DNA of 64,000 bases from Ruminiclostridium papyrosolvens C7 (GTDB lineage: Bacteria; Bacillota; Clostridia; Acetivibrionales; DSM-1351), in the NCBI RefSeq assembly GCF_000421965.1, contig NZ_ATAY01000024.1, forward strand, positions 32,259-96,258. Reading direction: 5' to 3'. A program made the position numbers and the translations under genes. Below the pieces are notes generated by a model that was not told the DNA's origin, did no database searches, and was given only the letters and a program-made list of their open reading frames with translations. This document shows, in pieces, positions 56,670-64,000 of the stretch (position 1 is the stretch's first letter; each line of letters opens with the position of its first letter).

Positions 56670-57866
56670 TTAGCCTCCTATCATCTGTGTAACTCCAATG
56701 TCTTCTATACATTCTACCGTTACTGTGGCAGTTATCTTACCACTATCATTTTCGGTATAGTATACATTCTTTTTAGCTATCTCTGCTCCTTGCGGTATCT
56801 GTTCCTGTACTTGTTTAAATGCCTTTTCGGCTGCTAATTGTTTTGCTCTGTCAATATCAAGCTTTTCCTGTATTAATTCATACTCATAGTATTTATCAAC
56901 GACCCACTCTACAGGTAAAGCAAGATTCTTACCTAAAGAAAGTTTCTTTTTTACCTCTATGTGTTCTGCATTATTATATGGAATTTTTCTATGAAATAAT
57001 TTGAATTTTTTTGTAAAAAAAACAAGAGAATACCTTTCTTTCTCAAAACCCGTTCTTCTGGTTTTAACAAGCGTTTGCTCCACCTGACTACTGGCTTCAT
57101 ACCATGTCCTGGCTTTTACAGACCCCATTGAGTGAACCATAAGCGGAGGAGCTTCAGGATTTTTTACGTTCTCTATTGTTCCGGTTACAAGTAGCTGGCC
57201 TTTTGTTACTGTATCACCAATTTTTACAGTTTCAAGGCCTTCTTTTGCTACTATTGAGTATATAACACCATCCTTTGCTGCAACCAAATTGCAAGGTATT
57301 TTTTTATCTATTAAATCCGGAGGTTTCACCCTTTCAGAAACATTGACAAAAACCCTTGTCCCCCGGACCGAAACACTGATCCTTGAGAGGTCATTTATCC
57401 CAAGCATTATATTGTCTACCACGTTATCAGGATTTATGCTGAATTTTAATGCTCCGGGCTTTATTCCGTTTTCATAAAGCTTCTCTAATATAACTTCTGT
57501 GGAAACCTTGTCATTTCCGGTAACCGATACATCCCATATAAATGAGGATATTATGAAAAAAGTAATTATACATACTGCTGAACCAATAATAAATGCCTTT
57601 CGGTTTTTGTATTTGTATATTAAAAAAGGAAGACCTTTTTTTCTGCCAATATGTACTCTGCACCGGGATTTCTTTGCAACAGGGCGCAACATTCTAAAAT
57701 CTTTTATACTGATTTTCATAGTCAGTTTGCTACTGCTGTTCCATTTTACATTCCATAGTCTGATCTGACGATGAGTACATATATTAATAAATTTTTCCAA
57801 AAAATATCCTTCAACTACTATAATAACATATCCAAGTATATAATTCCACAACCTCCAAATTAACAT
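56670..57866 (-). CDS. yqfD: sporulation protein YqfD
   Basis: The 398-residue protein has a membrane segment (about 90-115) between a basic N-terminal part and a beta-rich extracellular part. It matches YqfD from memory (WNYILGYVIIVVEG, RCRVHIGRKKGLPF, GVIYSIVAKEGLETVKIGDTV). YqfD is made during sporulation, with an uncertain role in spore formation. It follows yqfC by 33 bases. Confidence 0.92.
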   Translation of the reverse strand: MLIWRLWNYILGYVIIVVEGYFLEKFINICTHRQIRLWNVKWNSSSKLTMKISIKDFRMLRPVAKKSRCRVHIGRKKGLPFLIYKYKNRKAFIIGSAVCIITFFIISSFIWDVSVTGNDKVSTEVILEKLYENGIKPGALKFSINPDNVVDNIMLGINDLSRISVSVRGTRVFVNVSERVKPPDLIDKKIPCNLVAAKDGVIYSIVAKEGLETVKIGDTVTKGQLLVTGTIENVKNPEAPPLMVHSMGSVKARTWYEASSQVEQTLVKTRRTGFEKERYSLVFFTKKFKLFHRKIPYNNAEHIEVKKKLSLGKNLALPVEWVVDKYYEYELIQEKLDIDRAKQLAAEKAFKQVQEQIPQGAEIAKKNVYYTENDSGKITATVTVECIEDIGVTQMIGG

Positions 57867-57899
57867 TTTCGTTACCCCCGTATTTTCCCTTGAAAGTAA

Positions 57900-58241
57900 T
57901 TACTTGAGGAATTCAAGTGACAGTATGTTTCCGTATACCATAATATTTTCTGCCGTAATCTCTTTGATATAAATATCAGTACCTGTTAATTTAATAATCC
58001 CGGACGTAGTATTTACACGTATTACTCCTTCCGCATATTCTACAATTCCCTTGTAGTTTTCGATAATAACATCCCCGTTGCCCAGCATAACAAGTTTAGG
58101 CATATTTAAAACAATCTCTTTTGGTAACTCAAGCATCTCCGTGATTTTCTCTCTCAACTTAGGTTTGTTGCTTTTTACCGAAGGAGTTTTTATGTTTTTC
58201 TTATTTTTGTTTTTACCTGCCGAACTCATTCTCCCCGCCAT
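57900..58241 (-). CDS. yqfC: sporulation protein YqfC
   Basis: The 113-residue protein begins with a Lys-rich stretch. The YabP/YqfC fold follows (about 30-113; LPKEIVLNMPKLVMLGNGDVIIENYKGIVEYAEG in parts). It works with YqfD. The start is the ATG at 58241 behind GAGGG; a TTG two codons earlier is less likely. The acceptor of this family domain is unknown. Confidence 0.9.
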   Translation of the reverse strand: MAGRMSSAGKNKNKKNIKTPSVKSNKPKLREKITEMLELPKEIVLNMPKLVMLGNGDVIIENYKGIVEYAEGVIRVNTTSGIIKLTGTDIYIKEITAENIMVYGNILSLEFLK

Positions 58242-58259
58242 ATCCAACCCTCTAATCGT

Positions 58260-59189
58260 TTAATTTGCCAGCTCCTGAACGTTACCAAACTCATAGCCAT
58301 TTTCACGTGCTCCTTTGATAATCATACCCAACGCATCTGCATTATCTTTTGACACCGCATGAAGCAACATAATCTCACCATTATGGAGATTACGCATTAC
58401 TACCTTATATGCGTATTCAGGACCTCTTACCTTATCCCTGTACCAGTCATCATATGCAAAACTCCAGAAAAGGTTGCAATATCCAAGCTTACTTGTAATA
58501 CTCAGGGTACGTTCACTATATTCACCCTTTGGTGGCCTGAGAAAATTCATTTTTGCGCCGAATTTTTCTGTAAAAGCACGCTCCAGGCCCACCACTTCCT
58601 CTTCAATTTGAGTATCGTTTTTTTCCGGCAGACTTGGGTGGTGTATTGTATGGTTTCCAACGGTGTGTCCTTCCTCAACCATCCTGCGTACTAAGTCCTG
58701 ATGTTCTTTGAGATACGGACCTGTTATAAAAAAAGCTGCCTTTACATTATTGTCCCTGAGCGTATCAAGAATTTGCCCTGTATAGCCATTTTCATAGCCC
58801 TCATCAAATGTAAGGTAAATTGTCTTTTTACTTACATCTCCGAGATATTTGGCTCCATATTTTGAAAGCAGTTCAGGAGTTCCCGGATCGGCTCTGGGTG
58901 TTTGGTTATTTGGCTGCCTTGCCATACCCCAGCATCTTTTTTTATCGTTTGGATATGAATTTTTATCGGATACTTCTCCTTCTGTGGCTGAGCTATTTCC
59001 TTCAACAAGCCTTCCTGTAAGCTCAGTTGAAAAATCAACGTTATTACTGCTCGCACTGTATACCCCTCCAATATCAGAAAACCCGGAATCCGAATTTGAA
59101 TCCCTATGTTTCTTTATTGTAAAAAATACAAAAATCAAAGCTACGCCTACTATTAAAGCCATTACGGTAATCGCCTTATTTTTTTTCAA
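58260..59189 (-). CDS. polysaccharide deacetylase (NodB domain, PdaA-like)
   Basis: The 309-residue protein has an N-terminal membrane helix (about 4-25), a Ser/Asn-rich linker, and a NodB domain with TFDEGYENGYTG, VGNHTIHHPSLP and FLRPPKGEYSER. Asp-Glu instead of Asp-Asp in the first motif is typical of PdaA-type enzymes, which make muramic delta-lactam in the spore cortex. I chose the TTG at 59189, with GGAGGT eight bases upstream: the promoter at 59254-59282 puts the transcript start at about the ATG at 59246, ruling that start out. Confidence 0.9.
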   Translation of the reverse strand: MKKNKAITVMALIVGVALIFVFFTIKKHRDSNSDSGFSDIGGVYSASSNNVDFSTELTGRLVEGNSSATEGEVSDKNSYPNDKKRCWGMARQPNNQTPRADPGTPELLSKYGAKYLGDVSKKTIYLTFDEGYENGYTGQILDTLRDNNVKAAFFITGPYLKEHQDLVRRMVEEGHTVGNHTIHHPSLPEKNDTQIEEEVVGLERAFTEKFGAKMNFLRPPKGEYSERTLSITSKLGYCNLFWSFAYDDWYRDKVRGPEYAYKVVMRNLHNGEIMLLHAVSKDNADALGMIIKGARENGYEFGNVQELAN

Positions 59190-59253
59190 TCTTATTACCT
59201 CCGTCATCTCAGTTGTGCTAAAGCCTGAAATAAAAATGTTTCTCATATATTTA

Positions 59254-59282
59254 TATATAGTTCGTCTATCTTTTTAGAACAA
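59254..59282 (-). promoter_or_regulatory. promoter of the deacetylase/yqfC transcript
   Basis: On the minus strand TTGTTC (59277-59282) and TATATA (59254-59259) have 17-base spacing. The expected start near 59247 leaves a leader of about 58 bases to the TTG at 59189. It may be read by a sporulation sigma factor instead. Confidence 0.45.
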
Positions 59283-59296
59283 CTTTTACCTATAAC

Positions 59297-59345
59297 AAAA
59301 AAATCCTCAAAGAAGTGAGTTATATCACTCTCTAAGGATTCTTAC
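59297..59345 (-). terminator. terminator of the DUF881 pair
   Basis: On the minus strand AATCCT and AGGATT enclose an inner AGTGA/TCACT stem, and a T-run (59297-59304) follows. It lies 16 bases after the second DUF881 gene. Confidence 0.85.
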
Positions 59346-59360
59346 AATGTTAGTCTTAGT

Positions 59361-60065
59361 CTATTTATCATTTTCCACTATTTTAAGTTTATCTGTTTTT
59401 ATTAATTCTTCACCTATTGGAGGAATTTCAACATTATCTGATTTCTGAACACTGACATCGACGAAAACTTTAATTTGTTCAAAAACCCCACCGACCATAT
59501 TTAACGCGTTCACTGCGTCATCAGGATCAACAATAGCCTTTATAACATACGGCGGAAGTACATGCCTGCCATTAACATTTATATATCCACCTGCTCCTCT
59601 GACTTCACTTGTATCAATTATTCTTTGGTCATTTATTGCAAGTGCCTGAGCATCTGTAGCTCTAAGCTCATTTAATACGAATAGAAGATCATCATCCTCA
59701 ACGCTTAAAGCATCATCTTTGCTGAATGTAACAACGACCCCTCTTCCTTTAACATTAGTTAACCCTGCAACAGTTTTTAGCTTTTGTATTTCATCCGACA
59801 AAAGTTTTAGATTTTCATCTGAATTGCCTCTTGCATTCTCAAACTTGGATAATTGGGTTTGTAATTCATTAAGTTTTGCTCTTAAATTCTCATTATTTTT
59901 CTGCTCATTTAGTATTTTTACGACCAGATCATCTTTCTTCTGATTTTCCAATGTCATTACCTTTGCATTATTTCGTATACTTTGAAACTGCCATGACAGT
60001 GCAAGTCCAAGAATTACACATACTAATGCTATGGATATGTTTCTACTGCTCCTTTTTGCTTTCAT
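59361..60065 (-). CDS. DUF881 family protein (second of a pair)
   Basis: The 234-residue protein has one N-terminal membrane helix (about 9-26), a coiled coil (about 35-85), and the DUF881 core (VNVKGRGVVVTF, NELRATDAQALAINDQRI, YVIKAIVDPDDAVNALN). The family is common near division genes in Firmicutes (YlxW/YlxX); the function is unknown. It overlaps the first copy by 23 bases; GGAGGT precedes its ATG. Confidence 0.9.
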   Translation of the reverse strand: MKAKRSSRNISIALVCVILGLALSWQFQSIRNNAKVMTLENQKKDDLVVKILNEQKNNENLRAKLNELQTQLSKFENARGNSDENLKLLSDEIQKLKTVAGLTNVKGRGVVVTFSKDDALSVEDDDLLFVLNELRATDAQALAINDQRIIDTSEVRGAGGYINVNGRHVLPPYVIKAIVDPDDAVNALNMVGGVFEQIKVFVDVSVQKSDNVEIPPIGEELIKTDKLKIVENDK

Positions 60066-60774
60066 TATCTGCTACCTCCAGCTTGGAAATCAATCCATTG
60101 ATGTCATTCATGAATTTTGGTATAACAATGCTATTTTTCTGTTCTACAGTAACACGCTTTTTATATTGAATAAGTCCACTTACCACGTCACTATCCTTTA
60201 TTGCAGAGTACAACTTGTCAGGGTCGCCAATTGCCTTTATTTCAAAAGGAACTGCATACCTGTTTTTGTTTATTTTTATGGTAGGGCCTGCACAAATCTG
60301 TTCACTGGTTGCAATAAGCCTTTCATCATTTATTGCTATGGCCTGTGCTCCGGCATCTCTCAAATCATTTATAATACCATAAACCTCGTAATCGTGAATT
60401 ATATAATTCATTTGACTTGCAGGGTCTGGGTTTTCTGCATCATTTAAGGTTATTACTACACCATCCCCGGTCACATCTGTTAACCCTGATATGAATTTAA
60501 GATAATCCAGCTCATTTTTTAAGCTGTTACTGGAATTCGTTCCAGGAGAAGCTTTCAGAAAATCTTCTTTTTTATGTTCCAGTTCTGCTATCTGTGCCTT
60601 ATACTGCTCTCCTTCCTTAACTCTTGTATCCAGTTGACTTTTTAGCCTGTTATAATCAAGTGTAAGAGCAGACTGTTTTTGCATGCTGACAGTACTTCTT
60701 ATTTGTACTGTAACTAGCATACCAAAAATGGCAAATATGATAAATAGAATAATAAAATTGTCTTTTACCTTCAT
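60043..60774 (-). CDS. DUF881 family protein (first of a pair)
   Basis: The 243-residue paralogue has the same layout: membrane helix (about 7-23), coiled coil and core (VTGDGVVITLNDAE, NDLRDAGAQAIAINDERL, PFEIKAIGDPDKLYSAI). The two share motif order but differ in detail, so this is an old duplication. They probably form a paired complex on the outer membrane face. It is driven by the promoter at 60828-60856. Confidence 0.9.
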   Translation of the reverse strand: MKVKDNFIILFIIFAIFGMLVTVQIRSTVSMQKQSALTLDYNRLKSQLDTRVKEGEQYKAQIAELEHKKEDFLKASPGTNSSNSLKNELDYLKFISGLTDVTGDGVVITLNDAENPDPASQMNYIIHDYEVYGIINDLRDAGAQAIAINDERLIATSEQICAGPTIKINKNRYAVPFEIKAIGDPDKLYSAIKDSDVVSGLIQYKKRVTVEQKNSIVIPKFMNDINGLISKLEVADNESKKEQ

Positions 60775-60827
60775 TATAGCCTCTTCTGTATACTTTATTA
60801 TTTTCTTCTTTGGTTCCCTCTTATATA

Positions 60828-60856
60828 ATTTTACTTTTTATACACAGTTTTTTCAA
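60828..60856 (-). promoter_or_regulatory. promoter of the DUF881 pair
   Basis: On the minus strand TTGAAA (60851-60856) and TAAAAT (60828-60833) are 17 bases apart, about 50 bases ahead of the start. Confidence 0.6.
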
Positions 60857-60892
60857 GGAAAAAACATTTTTACTTATTTTTTAAGTTTTTCA

Positions 60893-60922
60893 TTGACAAA
60901 ATTATATAGTCTATTGTATACT
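60893..60922 (+). promoter_or_regulatory. promoter of tRNA-Trp
   Basis: TTGACA (60893-60898) and TATACT (60917-60922) are 18 bases apart, 12 bases before the tRNA. It diverges from the DUF881 promoter. Confidence 0.8.
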
Positions 60923-60934
60923 AATATTCGTCTT

Positions 60935-61010
60935 AGGGGAGTAGCGCAATTGGTAGAGTAGCGGTCTCCAAAACCGTCGGCTGCGGGTTCAAGTCCTGTC
61001 TCCCCTGCCA
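60935..61010 (+). tRNA. tRNA-Trp (CCA anticodon)
   Basis: The acceptor arms AGGGGAG and CTCCCCT pair fully. A D arm, an anticodon arm GCGGT-CTCCAAA-ACCGT with anticodon CCA (Trp), and a T arm (GCGGGTTCAAGTCCTGT) are present, with the discriminator G and an encoded CCA end at 61008-61010. The length is 76 bases. Confidence 0.97.
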
Positions 61011-61016
61011 AAAGAA

Positions 61017-61053
61017 AGCACTTAGAAGATTTATTCTTTTAAGTGTTTTTTTA
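61017..61053 (+). terminator. terminator of tRNA-Trp
   Basis: CACTTAGAAGA and TCTTTTAAGTG form an 11-bp stem (one G-T pair) with a five-base loop, then seven T residues. Confidence 0.88.
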
Positions 61054-61068
61054 TTGTTAAATACAACC

Positions 61069-61103
61069 TAAAAGCCTAGAACTGTAAAAGTACTAGGCTT
61101 TTA
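61069..61103 (-). terminator. likely terminator of the que transcript
   Basis: AAAAGCCTAG and CTAGGCTTTT form a 10-bp stem with a 13-base loop, 70 bases past queE. The flanking T-run is short (four bases). It is symmetric and may also back up the tRNA terminator. Confidence 0.6.
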
Positions 61104-61172
61104 ATTCTAATTTGCATAATTATTAATTTTTATAAGATGGGAAATATTTTAGAAAATTAGTTCGGGTATACT

Positions 61173-61919
61173 TTAAACTCCCCTTGCCTCTAGAGGCCAA
61201 ATGAATTTGTGAATTTGAAGGCTCAACCTCACAGTTAATTCGTATTCCTCAAAGTAAGCATTTTTTTCCTTTAACATATTAACTATTTCAATACAATCCA
61301 ATTTCCCAAAAACAGGCGAGAAATTAATAGTAACACCTGTTTGAGATAGAATATTTCTATGTTCTTTAATGGTTTCAAATGCGAATTCCAAATCTCTCCG
61401 GCTGCCAACTATAAATTTGATTTCATCATCTGAACCTAATAATTTGAAATTTTCATTATAAATATTATAGTTCGACATTCCAGAGTCAGGGCATTTGACA
61501 TCTAAAGCATAGTTTAGCTTTAAAAAATTAGTATCTTCAACAAAATCATTTAATTCAGTCTTACTATACAAAGGGTAGCTCCCGTTAGTCTCAATCCTCA
61601 CCTTAAATCCTTTTAAAGCTAGATATAAAGGAAGATACCTCTTGACCTTATTTAATTCAAGAGGCTCTCCGCCAGTACACAAAACATTCTTGCAATTATA
61701 GTTGTCTAATATATTAACAATTTCATTTGGTTTAAGTTCTTGAATGTCATTGCTGAACTCGTTGTAGCTATACTTAGTATCACAATAATCACACCTCAAA
61801 TTACATCCAGCCACCCTTACAAATGTCATAACTGAGCCTGCAGATACTCCCTCCCCGGAAACACTGTTAAAAATCTCAATAATAGGCATTCTACTCTGTT
61901 CAAATTGCTGTAGATTCAT
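61173..61919 (-). CDS. queE: 7-carboxy-7-deazaguanine synthase
   Basis: The 248-residue radical SAM enzyme makes the deazaguanine ring on the queuosine path. SVSGEGVSAGSVMTFVR and the cluster motif GCNLRCDYCDTKYSY (CxxxCxxC) are clear, followed by CTGGEPLEL. I chose the ATG at 61919 with AGAGAGG upstream; it begins just past the queD stop, whereas a longer frame would overlap queD. Confidence 0.94.
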   Translation of the reverse strand: MNLQQFEQSRMPIIEIFNSVSGEGVSAGSVMTFVRVAGCNLRCDYCDTKYSYNEFSNDIQELKPNEIVNILDNYNCKNVLCTGGEPLELNKVKRYLPLYLALKGFKVRIETNGSYPLYSKTELNDFVEDTNFLKLNYALDVKCPDSGMSNYNIYNENFKLLGSDDEIKFIVGSRRDLEFAFETIKEHRNILSQTGVTINFSPVFGKLDCIEIVNMLKEKNAYFEEYELTVRLSLQIHKFIWPLEARGV

Positions 61920-61920
61920 G

Positions 61921-62385
61921 CTATACCTCTCTGATAACTTCTGCAAAGCTAGTCGTGGTTTCCCATATTTTTATTTTATCGACCACAATATCACTATCGA
62001 CTAGTTCTTGAGTTAGATCATCAAAAAAACTTGCTGCCATTTCCTCAGCAGTAGGTCTATATTTAACTGTTGCAACTTTCTTTCCGCTACTCCTTAATAA
62101 TTCTGCTATCTGACGTTCTACAGAATCATTGGTATCACACCAAAACATAAAGGCATGATCCAGAGGCTCAATTATTTTTCTCTGAACTATTGCTTTAAGG
62201 TCAGAAAAGTCCATAACCATCCCGTCTGAGTGTAGCGTGTCTTCAAGTAATCCTTCATTTTTTCTCGATATCTGAACCTGCATTCTATATGTATGACCAT
62301 GTAGGTTACTGCACAAGCCTCTGTGGTCTGATAACATGTGCGCCATATCCCAAGAAAATTCTTTAGTTATAGATATTTTACCCAA
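61921..62385 (-). CDS. queD: 6-carboxytetrahydropterin synthase
   Basis: The 154-residue zinc enzyme converts dihydroneopterin triphosphate to carboxytetrahydropterin. FSWDMAHML and NLHGHTYRMQV carry the three zinc His; the Cys in LCSNLHGH is the catalytic one, and LDHAFMFW and IKIWETTTSFA are conserved. It starts with TTG, with GGAGAG upstream, and sits between queC and queE. Confidence 0.94.
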   Translation of the reverse strand: MGKISITKEFSWDMAHMLSDHRGLCSNLHGHTYRMQVQISRKNEGLLEDTLHSDGMVMDFSDLKAIVQRKIIEPLDHAFMFWCDTNDSVERQIAELLRSSGKKVATVKYRPTAEEMAASFFDDLTQELVDSDIVVDKIKIWETTTSFAEVIREV

Positions 62386-62434
62386 TCACTTCTCTCCTAA
62401 CTTCAACATAATATTATAAGGTTAAATTTTTCAC

Positions 62435-63115
62435 TTAAAGCCCTATATATTTTATCGGGTCTTTTTCCCCCGCCTCTTTAAATGCCTTCAATCTCAGGGA
62501 ACAACTGTCACATGTCCCGCAAGCAAATTCTTCACCACGGTAGCATGTCCATGTAAGACTATAATCTACTCCCAATTTAATACCTAACTTTATCTCATCT
62601 GATTTAGTCATACATACCAAAGGAGCATGAATTTTTATTTTTTTACCATCTTCAACAGCACATACCGTACCAAAGTTAATTGCATTTTCCATAGCATCAA
62701 TAAACTCTTGTCTGCAATCTACATATCCCGAATAGTCAACTTCACTTACCCCGATAAATATATCTTGCGCACCGATTACCTCTGCGTAAGATGCCGCAAA
62801 GGATAAGAATATCATATTTCGTGCAGGAACATACGTTATTGGAATTTTATCCTTATTTATGTTGCTATCCGGTACACTAATATTAGTGTCTGTTAATGCA
62901 GATCCTCCCCATGCATCCATATTTGTATTGACAAAAATATGTTCTTTAATGCCAGCTTTTTCTGAAATTATCTTGGCACATTCAAGCTCTTTATAATGCC
63001 TCTGTCCATAATTAAAAGATATAGCATATACTTCATATCCTTCAGATTTTGCTATGTATAAAGTTGTTGTGGAGTCCATACCTCCTGATAATAAAACTAC
63101 TGCCTTTTTCAACAT
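62435..63115 (-). CDS. queC: 7-cyano-7-deazaguanine synthase
   Basis: The 226-residue ATP-dependent enzyme turns carboxydeazaguanine into preQ0. The PP-loop [16 protein letters not shown], the middle [11 protein letters not shown], and the zinc-binding cysteines [15 protein letters not shown] near the C-terminus are intact. The ATG at 63115 (AAAGGG upstream) is preferred. folE and queF, needed before and after this step, are not in the window. Confidence 0.95.
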   Translation of the reverse strand: MLKKAVVLLSGGMDSTTTLYIAKSEGYEVYAISFNYGQRHYKELECAKIISEKAGIKEHIFVNTNMDAWGGSALTDTNISVPDSNINKDKIPITYVPARNMIFLSFAASYAEVIGAQDIFIGVSEVDYSGYVDCRQEFIDAMENAINFGTVCAVEDGKKIKIHAPLVCMTKSDEIKLGIKLGVDYSLTWTCYRGEEFACGTCDSCSLRLKAFKEAGEKDPIKYIGL

Positions 63116-63152
63116 TACCAAACCCTTTCATATTTTTAGCTGTAATACCAAT

Positions 63153-63181
63153 AATTTACCATTTAAATGTATTAATTTCAA
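63153..63181 (-). promoter_or_regulatory. promoter of queC-queD-queE
   Basis: On the minus strand TTGAAA (63176-63181) and TAAATT (63153-63158) are 17 bases apart. The leader of about 30 bases is too short for a preQ1 riboswitch. Confidence 0.5.
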
Positions 63182-63422
63182 ATTTAATTTCCATAATCAT
63201 TAGCTATTAACTATAATTTATGTATAGTTTGAGTTAACATTTTAATTAATAGTATGAAAAATAGGCCACCTCAATTAAATTTTTCTCTGTATTACTTTGT
63301 TTATACGACATCTCGTACCACAAGAAAAAATAATTAAAATGACCATCTTTAACAAGTAGATATAATATTTTTTTTAATTAATTTGGAATACTCTTGATTT
63401 TAAGTAATTGCTAATTTTTTTA

Positions 63423-63591
63423 TTTACGGTAGTAAAGCTAGAATCTGTCATGTCTCTTCTTGAATATTATGCTTGTCGGAATATTTTTTGCAGGACACAA
63501 AAAGGACAAGGTTACGGAAGGTCAAGTGAACATAACTATACTAATACTACCTATCCAAAATTTAATTTTCGGATGTCTATACTACCGTAAA
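63423..63591. mobile_element. possible small inverted-repeat element (MITE-like)
   Basis: TTTACGGTAGTA (63423-63434) is repeated in reverse at 63580-63591 as TACTACCGTAAA, bounding 169 bp. The core GGTAGTAT recurs once more inside near the right end. Low-confidence identification: no target duplication is evident, and it could also be one folded transcript. Confidence 0.35.
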
Positions 63592-63721
63592 ACAAGAAAA
63601 ATTTTTGTTGCGAGGAGGATGTCATTCTAAGACTGATTAAACTTAATCATCGAACAGAAATGAAAACTACTAAAAACTACAAAAACTATTATAGCACTGA
63701 AAGTCCCATAAATCAATAGTT

Positions 63722-63750
63722 TTGACAAATTTTATATCATATCTTATATT
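63722..63750 (+). promoter_or_regulatory. strong plus-strand promoter near the right edge
   Basis: Perfect TTGACA (63722-63727) and TATATT (63745-63750) have 17-base spacing. A second TTGACA follows at 63770-63775, with a poor -10 element. The product would lie beyond or at the window end. Confidence 0.5.
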
Positions 63751-63907
63751 TTACAATTACTTTTATATTTTGACATAATACTTGTTTTATCACAAATAAA
63801 TATTATTTATTTACATAATTTGCATTGTGTTTTTATAAAAAATCCATTCGCAACATATAATATTCCTCTTTTAGATCTTGCAGACTGGTAAACTTAAATT
63901 AATTTTT

Positions 63908-63985
63908 TCGAACTTTTCCCCACATCAAACCCTGCTAGGAGTTTCATCTCCACTGGCACGGGTGCTCCAAATTTACATGACGCAC
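63908..63985 (-). other. structured segment, possible group II intron 5' fragment
   Basis: Read on the minus strand this G+C-richer segment begins GTGCG (63981-63985), as group II introns do. It can fold a compound stem (CCC/GGG, TGC/GCA and GGAG/CTCC around ATGAAA, 63927-63959). It merges into AT-rich DNA after about 78 bases and has no reverse transcriptase, so at most it is a remnant. It could equally be an unrelated RNA or gene lying mostly outside. Confidence 0.25.
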
Positions 63986-64000
63986 AACAAAGCAAAGCCT

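Larger units (their letters stand above)
63116..64000. other. gene-poor AT-rich right end
   Basis: No reading frame here has both a good start signal and a recognisable product. The region holds the queC promoter, a 169-bp inverted-repeat element (63423-63591), a strong plus-strand promoter (63722-63750) and a G+C-richer structured stretch at the edge (63908-63985). Confidence 0.65.

Noticed and set aside
63116..63181. preQ1 riboswitch ahead of queC
   Set aside because: The leader is short and the characteristic preQ1 aptamer bases are not present.
63246..63380. Minus-strand open frame of about 43 codons with protein-like composition
   Set aside because: It has no start codon with a signal and no family I can recognise; this length is expected by chance.
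63408..63590. 60-codon plus-strand frame starting with TTG
   Set aside because: It has no ribosome-binding site, no recognisable domain, and nearly coincides with the inverted-repeat element.
1..64000. CRISPR array, rRNA genes, prophage or defence island
   Set aside because: No regularly spaced repeats, rRNA signature, phage genes or known defence domains were seen.

Overview
This window looks like chromosomal DNA of a low-GC, endospore-forming member of the Clostridia. AT-rich intergenic DNA, strong Shine-Dalgarno sequences and sigma-A type promoters support this. So do sporulation genes (splB, yqfC, yqfD) and Firmicutes-type gene order (yqfC-yqfD-phoH-pgpH-ybeY-dgkA-cdd-era-yqzL-recO and yggS-sepF-yggT-ylmH-divIVA). 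The protein set resembles the Ruminiclostridium group, but that placement is inference, not a database match.

Layout. 1-2.1 kb (+): the end of a YibE/F membrane protein gene and a spore photoproduct lyase gene. 2.1-7.2 kb (-): a secreted beta-propeller protein, a small membrane protein, a YbaK-type deacylase, a DUF1287 protein, a divergent phosphoribosyltransferase (probable pyrE) and a histidine phosphatase. 7.2-17.3 kb (-): the UMP-synthesis operon pyrR-pyrB-pyrC-pyrF-carA-carB-pyrK-pyrD behind a recognisable promoter, PyrR-binding loop and attenuator terminator; the two genes before it in the list may be its tail. 17.3-22.1 kb (-): rluD-type pseudouridine synthase, lspA, an oligopeptide-binding lipoprotein, pgeF and ymdB. 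22.2-31.8 kb (-): rny with a long leader, folD, a YgiQ radical SAM protein, a TPR protein and an FtsK/SpoIIIE translocase. 31.9-37.4 kb (-): the divIVA-ylmH-yggT-sepF-yggS cluster, an HlyD-like protein and a YnbB-type PLP enzyme. 37.5-42.5 kb: mixed-strand single genes (RluA, MerR-like, TM2, YchF, YmaF, CheW, DUF896). 42.5-48.7 kb: a coiled-coil J-like protein, a heterodimeric ABC exporter, an HD protein, an acyltransferase and an unlisted 26-residue membrane peptide. 48.8-59.3 kb (-): cls, recO, yqzL, era, cdd, dgkA, ybeY, pgpH, phoH, yqfD, yqfC and a polysaccharide deacetylase. 59.3-61 kb: two DUF881 genes and tRNA-Trp. 61.2-63.1 kb (-): queE, queD, queC. 63.1-64 kb: a gene-poor AT-rich stretch holding a 169-bp inverted-repeat element and, at the edge, a G+C-richer structured segment.

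Most of the window is conserved housekeeping DNA, and I saw no complete defence island, prophage or CRISPR array. The points most worth a second look are: splB, whose ribosome-binding site is inside the upstream terminator and whose protein lacks the cysteine known as H-donor in Bacillus; the divergent pyrE-like gene and the phosphatase next to it; the rny leader and its odd start; the His-x-His repeat protein; the small membrane peptide; frequent TTG starts; and the non-coding right end.
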